From: Deltaproteobacteria bacterium
GTDB taxonomy: Bacteria; Desulfobacterota; DSM-4660; Desulfatiglandales; B25-G16
Reading direction: 5' to 3'
Length of the DNA stretch: 5,363 nt
NCBI GenBank assembly: GCA_003646875.1
Contig: QMLT01000150.1
Location: forward strand, 1-5,363
This document shows positions 1 through 4,739 of the stretch, one piece after another. Each line of letters starts with the position of its first letter. Positions within the stretch are counted from its first letter, which is position 1. The notes beneath the pieces were generated by a model. It was not told where the DNA came from. It made no database searches and saw only the letters and a program-made list of their open reading frames with translations. Position numbers and translations under genes: made by a program.

Positions 1-7
1 AAGGAGG
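1..7 (+). promoter_or_regulatory. Shine-Dalgarno site of the inositol-3-phosphate synthase gene
   Basis: AAGGAGG occupies the first seven bases and lies six bases before the ATG at 14. This near-perfect complement to the 16S rRNA 3' end fixes the start codon. The promoter must lie outside the window, so whether this is the first gene of its operon cannot be told. Confidence 0.85.
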
Positions 8-13
8 TTATAA

Positions 14-1120
14 ATGGATACAATCAAAATCGCTATCGTTGGTATTGGTAACTGTGCAAGCTCACTACTGCAAGGCATAGAATATTATAAGGAAAAGACT
101 AACAAAGATGCTATCGGATTAATGCACTGGGATATTGGGGGCTACAAACCCTATGATATAGAAATAGTAGCCGCCTTTGATATTGATAAAAGAAAGGTTG
201 GCAAGGATGTCACCCAGGCCATATTTGAACTGCCAAACTGCACCACAGTTTTCTGCAGAGATATACCAAGGTCAGGTGTCACAGTTGAAATGGGCGCCAT
301 ATTAGATGGCTTTTCTGAACATATGCGAGACTACGAGGATAAATATACATTTATTGTATCTGATCAAAAAGAGAAATCCAAGGCGGATTGTGTTAAAATA
401 TTAAAGGAATCCGGCGCTGAGATCCTCCTCAATTATGTCCCGGTAGGATCAGAGAGAGCCGCCAAGTTTTATGCCCAATGCGCCCTTGAGGCCGGGGTAG
501 GATTTATCAACAATATGCCGGTATTTATTGCAAGCAATAACGAATGGGGAGAAAGATTTGAAAAGGCAAACATTCCTATTATAGGCGACGATATAAAATC
601 GCAACTCGGCGCAACCATCATACACAGGGTGTTAACAAACCTTTTTAAATCCAGGGGTGTAAAGCTTGAACGGACATATCAACTCAATACCGGAGGTAAC
701 ACGGATTTCCTGAATATGCTCAGCAGAAGCCGCCTTAAATCCAAAAGAGAGTCCAAGACAGAATCTGTGCAATCTCAACTCCTTGAAAAGAGATTGGCAA
801 AAGAAAACATCCATATAGGCCCCAGTGATTGGGTTGCATGGCAAAAGGATAACAAGATAGGTTTTATCAGAATGGAGGGCAAGCTCTTTGGTGATATACC
901 TATGAACTTAGAGCTAAGGCTTTCAGTGGAAGATTCTCCAAATTCCGGCGGGGTGGTAATAGATGCGATAAGATGCTGCAAACTTGCACTTGAAAGGGAC
1001 AAAGGGGGCATTCTGTACTCTCCTTCCTCCTATTTTATGAAACATCCTCCAAAACAGTATACAGATGATGAGGCGTATAGAATGACTGAGGAATTTATTG
1101 CGGGAAATAGAGAGGATTAA
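14..1120 (+). CDS. ino1: inositol-3-phosphate synthase (1L-myo-inositol-1-phosphate synthase)
   Basis: The 368-residue cytosolic enzyme should carry out the NAD+-dependent cyclisation of D-glucose 6-phosphate to 1L-myo-inositol 1-phosphate (EC 5.5.1.4), the entry step to inositol compounds. An N-terminal Rossmann segment (residues 4-21, IAIVGIGNCASSLLQ) binds NAD. The family signatures follow: GDDIKSQLGATIIHR (191-205, with the conserved Lys195), NTGGNTDFLNML (226-237), IHIGPSDWVAW (266-276) and the SVEDSPNSGGVVIDA block (304-318). The length and these blocks match the short actinobacterial/archaeal form (Mycobacterium Ino1 type), not the roughly 500-residue eukaryotic form. The C-terminal SYFMKHPPKQYTDDEA stretch is intact, so the gene looks complete and functional. 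The product could feed phosphatidylinositol-type lipids, di-myo-inositol phosphate or another cyclitol; no lipid phosphotransferase or phosphatase gene is visible to decide. It is followed by an aldolase gene on the same strand. Confidence 0.95.
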   Translation: MDTIKIAIVGIGNCASSLLQGIEYYKEKTNKDAIGLMHWDIGGYKPYDIEIVAAFDIDKRKVGKDVTQAIFELPNCTTVFCRDIPRSGVTVEMGAILDGFSEHMRDYEDKYTFIVSDQKEKSKADCVKILKESGAEILLNYVPVGSERAAKFYAQCALEAGVGFINNMPVFIASNNEWGERFEKANIPIIGDDIKSQLGATIIHRVLTNLFKSRGVKLERTYQLNTGGNTDFLNMLSRSRLKSKRESKTESVQSQLLEKRLAKENIHIGPSDWVAWQKDNKIGFIRMEGKLFGDIPMNLELRLSVEDSPNSGGVVIDAIRCCKLALERDKGGILYSPSSYFMKHPPKQYTDDEAYRMTEEFIAGNRED

Positions 1121-1202
1121 GCAGAGCAGGAAATAAGGAGCAAGCAGTAGGCAGGAAGGAGAATGCTGGTTACCTTTTTCCATACTATGCCTATTTTTCA
1201 AC
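1121..1202 (+). repeat. purine-rich degenerate short repeats between ino1 and the aldolase gene
   Basis: Directly after the ino1 stop the plus strand is built from loosely repeated AGCAGG/AGCAGTAGGCAGGA-like words, at about 1120-1160. A more ordinary stretch then leads to the aldolase ribosome binding site. The repeats are too degenerate to give a firm unit length. No terminator hairpin with a T-tract is seen, so co-transcription of the two genes across this gap of about 96 bases is plausible. Confidence 0.4.
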
Positions 1203-1210
1203 AAGGAGGA
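1203..1210 (+). promoter_or_regulatory. Shine-Dalgarno site that sets the aldolase start
   Basis: AAGGAGGA lies six bases before the ATG at 1217. A longer in-frame reading from the ATG at 1163 has a GGAG word only about one base from its start codon, which is too close. Residues before 1217 also have no counterpart in the LsrF family, so the downstream start is chosen. Confidence 0.85.
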
Positions 1211-1216
1211 TTATAT

Positions 1217-2011
1217 ATGGATTGGGGTATAGAAAACAGGCTTTCCAGATTAATAAAAGAAGATGGTCGCTGTCAATTTTTACCCATTGACCATGGCTAT
1301 TTTCAGGGTCCTACCAGTTTTTTGGAAAAACCATCTGAAACAATAAAAGGGCTCCTTCCCTACGCTGATGGTCTCTTTGTTACAAGGGGTATAGTGCGCT
1401 CTTCTGTTCCTCCCAACTGCCAAACACCAATTATCATGAGGGTTTCTGGTGGCACCAGTATAATTGGATCAGATTTAGCCAATGAGACCCTCACAACATC
1501 AATAGATGAAGTTATCAGACTCAATGCCACTGCTGTAGGCATCTCTATATTTGTGGGGTCTGACTATGAGAAGCAGACATTGACGGGTCTTGCCCAGCTA
1601 GTGAATCAATGTGAACCATATGGTATCCCTGTTATGGCCGTAACAGCAGTGGGCAAGGAATTAGAACAAAGAACAGCCAGGTATCTTGCCCTAAGCTGTC
1701 GAATTGCCGCTGAATTGGGAGCAAGGATTGTAAAAACCTATTATTGCCCGCAAGACTTTGAAAAGGTAACAGAAGGATGCCCCGTTCCTGTTGTCATTGC
1801 AGGCGGCCCGAAATGTGAGACAGAACTTGAAGTATTTGAATTTGTCTATGATGGTATTCAAAAGGGTGCAATAGGAATTAATCTTGGGAGAAATGTCTGG
1901 CAGAACCCGCATCCAGTCCCTATGATGAGAGCATTAAATAACATCATCCATAAAAATATCACGCCTAAAGAGGCTCAGGAACTTTTCGAGGAATTAAGCA
2001 GAAGTCAGTAG
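1217..2011 (+). CDS. LsrF-like class I (DeoC/LacD family) aldolase or thiolase
   Basis: This 264-residue TIM-barrel protein closely follows recalled E. coli LsrF (3-hydroxy-5-phosphonooxypentane-2,4-dione thiolase) from DWGIENRLSR at residues 2-11 to the C-terminus. Shared blocks include PIDHGYFQGP (23-32), TRGIVRSSVPP (56-66), AVTAVGKE (141-148), CPVPVVIAGG (188-197) and GINLGRNVWQ (220-229). The expected Schiff-base lysine is Lys173 in IVKTYY (171-176). LsrF transfers an acetyl group from phosphorylated AI-2 product to CoA. Related archaeal-type enzymes are fructose-1,6-bisphosphate aldolases or aminodideoxyheptulosonate synthases, so the substrate is not certain here. No lsr transporter, LsrK or LsrG gene is nearby. 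Its neighbours are inositol synthase and a polyol-type dehydrogenase, which hints at another phosphosugar substrate (inference). The stop codon lies inside a short tandem repeat. Confidence 0.88.
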   Translation: MDWGIENRLSRLIKEDGRCQFLPIDHGYFQGPTSFLEKPSETIKGLLPYADGLFVTRGIVRSSVPPNCQTPIIMRVSGGTSIIGSDLANETLTTSIDEVIRLNATAVGISIFVGSDYEKQTLTGLAQLVNQCEPYGIPVMAVTAVGKELEQRTARYLALSCRIAAELGARIVKTYYCPQDFEKVTEGCPVPVVIAGGPKCETELEVFEFVYDGIQKGAIGINLGRNVWQNPHPVPMMRALNNIIHKNITPKEAQELFEELSRSQ

Positions 2012-2024
2012 TCAGTGGTCACTT
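2000..2024 (+). repeat. short tandem repeat (GTCAGTR unit) overlapping the aldolase stop codon
   Basis: The last codons of the aldolase gene run into GTCAGTA, GTCAGTG and GTCAC, a head-to-tail heptamer array. The TAG stop is formed within the array. The repeat may therefore have extended from, or trimmed, the gene's 3' end. It is short and its biological role is unknown. Confidence 0.55.
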
Positions 2025-2066
2025 GTCGAAGACCAACGGACTACGATTAATGGAACAGTGAACACT

Positions 2067-3086
2067 ATGAAATGCGCAATGTATTATAATAATAGCGATA
2101 TACGACTGGAAGAAATCCCTGTGCCAAAAATCAAAGCAGATGAACTGCTGGTCAAAATGCATGCATGTGGGATCTGTGGCAGTGATGTCCTGGAATGGTA
2201 TAGAATAAAAAAGGCCCCTATTGTCCTCGGCCATGAGATGACAGGGGAGATAGTTGAAGTGGGAAAAAATGTTAACAAATATAAGGTAGGCGATCGGGTC
2301 TTTGTATCCCATCATGTTCCTTGTAACACCTGCCATTATTGTTTAAATGGTCATTATACTGTATGTGACACCTTAAGAAAAACCAACTTTGATCCCGGAG
2401 GATTTGCTGAGTTCATTAGGGTTCCTGCAATCAATGTTGACCGGGGGGTATTCCCTTTACCTGATGAGATCTCCTATGAAGAGGGAACATTTATTGAGCC
2501 ATTAGCCTGTGTTTTAAGAGGCCAGAAAACCACCCACATGCAACCAGGTCAAACAGTCTTTATAATTGGGGGAGGAATTTCAGGCCTGCTCCATGTTAAA
2601 CTGGCGAAGGCCTTAGGTGCAAGCTCTGTGGTGGTAACTGACATAAATAAAAAACGGCTGGTATTCGCCGAAAAATTTGGTGCGAAAGCAGGCATTCTGG
2701 CTGACAATAACATTCCCGAGCATCTTAAAGCGGTCAATGATGGTCGTCTCGCTGAGGTGGTAATAGTTGCAACCGGCGCCTTGGAGGCAATTTCTACGGC
2801 ATGGAAAACCGCTGATAGAGGCGGAACGATCCTTATGTTTGCCCCGACAGAGCCAGGTGTCGATATTCCTGTGCCCTTATTTGACATCTGGCATGATGGA
2901 ATAACAATTACGACATCTTATGCCGGATCCCCCTTAGATATAAGCGAGGCCATAGAGTTGATCAGATCAAAAAATATCACAGTAAAGGATATGATAACCC
3001 ATCGTTTTCCACTGGCAAGGGCAAGTGAAGGATTCTCCCTTGTTGAAAAAGCTCAGGATTCGATAAAGGTAATCATCAAGCCTTAA
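2067..3086 (+). CDS. zinc-dependent medium-chain dehydrogenase (sorbitol/threonine dehydrogenase-like)
   Basis: The 339-residue MDR-superfamily enzyme is expected to oxidise a secondary alcohol of a polyol, sugar or amino acid with NAD+. The N-terminal GroES-like catalytic domain carries the catalytic-zinc ligands Cys37 (CGICGSD), His56-Glu57 (LGHE) and probably Glu144 (IEPLAC). The four structural-zinc cysteines are Cys86, Cys89, Cys92 and Cys100. The Rossmann domain has GGGISG at 168-173, and Asp192 ends the second strand, which favours NAD over NADP. The start is ambiguous: GTG at 2058 would add three residues but has GGA almost touching it. ATG at 2067 begins the typical MKxAMYY sequence and has a weak GGA about 11 bases upstream. 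The exact substrate is not recognisable; sorbitol, L-threonine and cyclitol (inosose/inosamine) dehydrogenases all belong here. Position behind inositol synthase makes a cyclitol or sugar-phosphate substrate attractive but unproven. Confidence 0.88.
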   Translation: MKCAMYYNNSDIRLEEIPVPKIKADELLVKMHACGICGSDVLEWYRIKKAPIVLGHEMTGEIVEVGKNVNKYKVGDRVFVSHHVPCNTCHYCLNGHYTVCDTLRKTNFDPGGFAEFIRVPAINVDRGVFPLPDEISYEEGTFIEPLACVLRGQKTTHMQPGQTVFIIGGGISGLLHVKLAKALGASSVVVTDINKKRLVFAEKFGAKAGILADNNIPEHLKAVNDGRLAEVVIVATGALEAISTAWKTADRGGTILMFAPTEPGVDIPVPLFDIWHDGITITTSYAGSPLDISEAIELIRSKNITVKDMITHRFPLARASEGFSLVEKAQDSIKVIIKP

Positions 3087-3279
3087 GCCTTTCATCTTTT
3101 ACCATGGCGACAAATAGCACATCCATTACCTCCTTTGTTGTTATCTCACTCTTGTCTTTTCGAATAAGAACCAGCTTCTGTGCCCCACTCTTTTCTCTTA
3201 GGGCAACAATCGTCCTTCCCTCATCAGTAAGCCGATCAATAAGTGGTCTTGGGATTTTTTCGAGGTGAAGTGTTGGATG
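3076..3279 (-). pseudogene. pcm: C-terminal remnant of a probable protein-L-isoaspartate O-methyltransferase
   Basis: The minus strand reads an uninterrupted protein-like tail that includes KIPRPLIDRLTDEGRTIVAL, then AQKLVLIRKD, and ends VMDVLFVAMVKDERLKA before TGA at 3076-3078. IPRPLIDxL, then GGR-like, QxLVLI and VxFVPMV-like segments in this order are the usual C-terminal end of PCMT, a repair enzyme that methylates isoaspartyl residues. The frame stays open back to TAA at 3319-3321. It has no ATG, GTG or TTG in the part preceding the homology, and the SAM-binding N-terminal two thirds are absent. It therefore looks like a decayed or truncated copy, not a gene. Its stop overlaps the dehydrogenase stop convergently by 11 bases. 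The family call rests on a short segment and is from memory; the coding character of the stretch is clearer than its name. Confidence 0.6.
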
Positions 3280-3399
3280 CTGTGCAAAAAATAAGTGGCG
3301 AAAGGAAAAAAAATTATGTTATTTTAACTATGGCATTCTTAAAATAATAGTATATTATCAAATTATCACCTCCTGTTTAAAGGGGAAGGTTTATTTTCC
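3280..3399 (+). promoter_or_regulatory. AT-rich leader with a weak promoter candidate and ribosome binding site before the Ub-like gene
   Basis: This stretch is strongly AT-rich and non-coding on the plus strand. A weak sigma70-like pair is possible, with TTAACT at 3324-3329 and TAGTAT at 3348-3353 (18-base spacing), but neither box is close to consensus. GGGGAAGG at 3382-3389 ends 10 bases before the ATG at 3400 and is the likely ribosome binding site. It could pair with ACCTCCT at 3368-3374, giving a seven-pair stem with one bulged A and one wobble pair. That would hide the binding site in the mRNA. Confidence 0.35.
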
Positions 3400-3696
3400 A
3401 TGAGCTACACTGCATATTTTCGCCTTTATGAAGAGCTGAATGATTATCTTCCAGTGAGTAAGAGAAAAAAGACTTTCAGGCTATCTATAAAAAGTCCAAC
3501 CACCATTTATGAGGCAATTTGCTCTCTGGGAGTTCCGCCTGAAGAGGTTGATCTTGTTCTTGTCAACAGCGAATCCGTTCCCTTTGACCATATTATTCTT
3601 GAAGGAGATAAAATCAGCATATACCCTATTTTTGAGTCCCTGGATATTAGCAGTGTAACAAGACTTAGAGATAAACCTTTAATTAATAAGCCTTAG
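3400..3696 (+). CDS. stand-alone ubiquitin-like (Ub-Mut7C / MoaD-ThiS fold) protein
   Basis: This 98-residue protein resembles the beta-grasp domain that usually precedes the Mut7-C RNase domain. It has FRLYEELNDYLP at residues 7-18, VDLVLVNSESVPFD at 50-63, and LEGDKISIYPIFESLDIS at 67-84. In the fused proteins the text continues as LRPxPLR and then directly into Mut7-C (DVHLGxLARYLR). Here RLRDKPL is followed by INKP and a stop, so the sequence ends precisely at the domain boundary. No Mut7-C sequence is found in the following 106 bases, which hold hairpins and the next ribosome binding site. The C-terminus lacks the GG tail used by MoaD, ThiS or SAMPs for thiocarboxylation or conjugation, so a sulfur-carrier role is unlikely. 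It is either a true solo protein or the surviving front part of a fusion gene. Function is unknown. Confidence 0.75.
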   Translation: MSYTAYFRLYEELNDYLPVSKRKKTFRLSIKSPTTIYEAICSLGVPPEEVDLVLVNSESVPFDHIILEGDKISIYPIFESLDISSVTRLRDKPLINKP

Positions 3697-3711
3697 GCCT
3701 ATTAAACCTTT

Positions 3712-3767
3712 ATCCGCCGTCTTTGTGGCGGATTTACCCGCCTTTGGCGGATTGTCGCCACCGGTGG
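3712..3767. repeat. cluster of three hairpins (GGCGGAT-type palindromes)
   Basis: Three palindromes lie in a row. ATCCGCC (3712-3718) pairs perfectly with GGCGGAT (3727-3733). CCGCC (3738-3742) pairs with GGCGG (3746-3750) across a TTT loop. CCACCGGTGG (3758-3767) is self-complementary. The right arms share the word GGYGGATT at 3727, 3746 and 3763. Alternative pairing of GTGGCG (3725-3730) with CGCCAC (3756-3761) would enclose the middle hairpin. There is no clean T-tract for an intrinsic terminator on the plus strand. It resembles a REP-like or operator-type element and sits 36 bases before the HTH gene. Confidence 0.7.
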
Positions 3768-3802
3768 ATTCAAAAAAGTATATATCTTGAAAGGAGTTTA
3801 AA

Positions 3803-4072
3803 ATGGCAAAAAACAAGATTAATGAAACTACAAGACAAAAGGTTATAAAGGCCCATGCAAATGGACAATCCATGAGAAAAATAGCCAGTGAATTTTCAAT
3901 AGGTCTCTCAAGCGTACACAGAATAGTGAAAGAAAAAGAGCCACAAAAAGGCGAAAAAAAGGTTGCAAAAAAGGAGATCAATATTGAAAGAAAAAAAAGA
4001 ATACAAGAGATTGAAAAAAGAATAGCCGACCTTGAGAAAAAGATCGCCAACCTCGGAGTCAAAAAAAGGTAA
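3803..4072 (+). CDS. small helix-turn-helix protein with basic coiled-coil tail
   Basis: An 89-residue, lysine-rich protein. Residues 11-43 (RQKVIKAHANGQSMRKIASE, then FSIGLSSVHRIVK) form a tri-helical homeodomain-like HTH of the kind seen in resolvase/transposase DNA-binding domains (HTH_7-like): GQSMRKIASEF is helix two and SSVHRIV the recognition helix. Residues 62-84 carry hydrophobics at I67, I70, I74, L77, I81 and L84 in heptad-like spacing, suggesting a short dimerising coiled coil. No catalytic domain is present, so it is not a complete recombinase. Ribosome binding site AAGGAG (3791-3796) is six bases from the ATG. The stop overlaps the next gene's start (TAATG), so the two are probably translationally coupled. 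It could be a local regulator binding the palindromes just upstream (inference) or a relic of a transposase. Confidence 0.75.
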   Translation: MAKNKINETTRQKVIKAHANGQSMRKIASEFSIGLSSVHRIVKEKEPQKGEKKVAKKEINIERKKRIQEIEKRIADLEKKIANLGVKKR

Positions 4073-4566
4073 TGGAGAAAATAGCAAAAAATCACACTAT
4101 TTTTATTCACGGACAAGAAAGCAGTAGCCAGGGCAACAAGGCAGTATTTTTCAGAGAGCTTTTTCCGGAGATGATCATCCCAGACTTTGTTGGTGATGTA
4201 TCAACCAGGATGTTAAAACTGAAAAAAATCCTTGTAGATAAAAAGGGGATAATTATGATAGGCTCTTCTTTAGGCGGATTAATGGCTGCCCTATATGCCT
4301 TCCAAAATCAGGATAGGATGAAAAAGCTTATCCTCCTTGCCCCAGCAATCAACCTTCCTGATTTCAGCGCATATCTATCGAAAAAACTCACGCTTCCTGT
4401 TTATATCTTTCATGGAAAACATGACGAGATTATTCCTCTTAAGGCTATACAGGCAATTGCTGAAAATGTCTTCACTGATCTAACATTCACCGTGATGGAA
4501 GATGACCACCGCCTATCCAGAACATTTACCTCAATTGACTGGCCACAACTCCTTGGAAGTGCCTAA
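4072..4566 (+). CDS. small alpha/beta hydrolase (YqiA/UPF0227-like esterase)
   Basis: A 164-residue alpha/beta-hydrolase. HTIFIHGQESSSQGNK (8-23) gives the oxyanion-hole HG motif. GSSLGG (64-69) is the nucleophile elbow with Ser66, HGKHDEIIPL (114-123) supplies the acid Asp118, and DDHRLSR (144-150) the catalytic His146. The full triad is therefore present. The protein is short and lidless like YqiA/YcfP, which are esterases of uncertain physiological substrate. Its ATG shares one base with the HTH stop codon and has only a weak AAAGG before it, so re-initiation from the upstream gene is likely. The last codons and stop (AGT GCC TAA) coincide with the first unit of a 9-base tandem repeat, so the natural C-terminus may have been altered. 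Confidence 0.85.
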   Translation: MEKIAKNHTIFIHGQESSSQGNKAVFFRELFPEMIIPDFVGDVSTRMLKLKKILVDKKGIIMIGSSLGGLMAALYAFQNQDRMKKLILLAPAINLPDFSAYLSKKLTLPVYIFHGKHDEIIPLKAIQAIAENVFTDLTFTVMEDDHRLSRTFTSIDWPQLLGSA

Positions 4567-4596
4567 AGTGAAAAGTACTTAAAATGCCTAAAGTTT
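4558..4596 (+). repeat. left array of the AGTGCCTAA repeat, starting in the hydrolase stop
   Basis: Head-to-tail units read AGTGCCTAA (4558-4566), a shortened AGTGAAA (4567-4573), AGTACTTAA (4574-4582) and AATGCCTAA (4583-4591), then break off. The first unit supplies the last two codons and stop of the hydrolase gene. It is in the opposite orientation to the array at 4696-4732. Confidence 0.75.
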
Positions 4597-4631
4597 ATGA
4601 TTGATAATGCAGAATTTACTAATGAACACAC

Positions 4632-4647
4632 GTGGCCTTTCGGCTAC
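4632..4647 (-). other. small GNRA-tetraloop hairpin downstream of the HNH gene
   Basis: On the minus strand GTAGCC, loop GAAA, GGCCAC folds into a six-pair stem with one G-U pair and a stable GNRA loop, about 93 bases beyond the HNH stop. No T-run follows on either strand, so an intrinsic terminator is not supported. It may stabilise an mRNA 3' end or be chance. Confidence 0.35.
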
Positions 4648-4664
4648 AACGAAGGATGAAAGTA

Positions 4665-4680
4665 GTTGAGTCGTTGAGTG
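4665..4680 (+). repeat. two tandem octamers GTTGAGTC / GTTGAGTG
   Basis: Two adjacent copies differing in the last base lie in the convergent intergenic space between the hydrolase and HNH genes. They have a different unit from the flanking AGTGCCTAA arrays. With only two copies this could be chance, but it fits the local pattern of short tandem duplications. Confidence 0.45.
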
Positions 4681-4695
4681 GTAAAGACCTTAATT

Positions 4696-4732
4696 TTAGG
4701 CACTTTAGGCAATTTAGTTCACTTTAGGCACT
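4696..4732 (-). repeat. middle array of the AGTGCCTAA repeat, downstream of the HNH gene
   Basis: On the minus strand, reading away from the HNH stop, the units are AGTGCCTAA (4732-4724), AGTGAACTAA (4723-4714), ATTGCCTAA (4713-4705) and AGTGCCTAA (4704-4696) with no gaps. It starts eight bases beyond the HNH stop codon. Its first two units match the first two units of the array upstream of the HNH gene at 17 of 19 positions in inverted orientation. Confidence 0.8.
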
Positions 4733-4739
4733 TGTTTAC

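Noticed and set aside
923..1204. Minus-strand 93-codon frame at the end of ino1
   Set aside because: It overlaps the conserved C-terminus of inositol synthase and the repeat spacer, and shows no family motif.
1163..1216. Longer aldolase reading with 18 extra N-terminal residues from the ATG at 1163
   Set aside because: The extra residues do not resemble the LsrF family, the GGAG before that ATG is too close, and the ATG at 1217 has a well-spaced AAGGAGGA.
2549..2887. Minus-strand 112-codon frame inside the dehydrogenase gene
   Set aside because: Antisense shadow of a well-supported gene, with no recognisable domain.
3685..3703. Hairpin AATAAGCC/GGCCTATT around the stop of the Ub-like gene
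   Set aside because: It contains a mismatch, has a three-base loop and no T-tract; a functional claim would not be supported.
3712..3780. Hairpin cluster as a classical rho-independent terminator for the Ub-like gene
   Set aside because: The stems are GC-rich but are followed by ATTT or by AAAAAA on the plus strand, not by a run of T.
3803..4072. HTH gene as an intact transposase or resolvase
   Set aside because: Only the DNA-binding part and a coiled coil are present; there is no catalytic domain and no matching terminal inverted repeats around the gene.
3679..4116. Minus-strand 145-codon reading frame rich in Phe, Ile and Leu that looks like a membrane protein
   Set aside because: It lies antisense to the lysine-rich HTH gene, whose AAA/AAG codons produce Phe/Leu on the other strand. 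It has no ribosome binding site and crosses the hairpin cluster.
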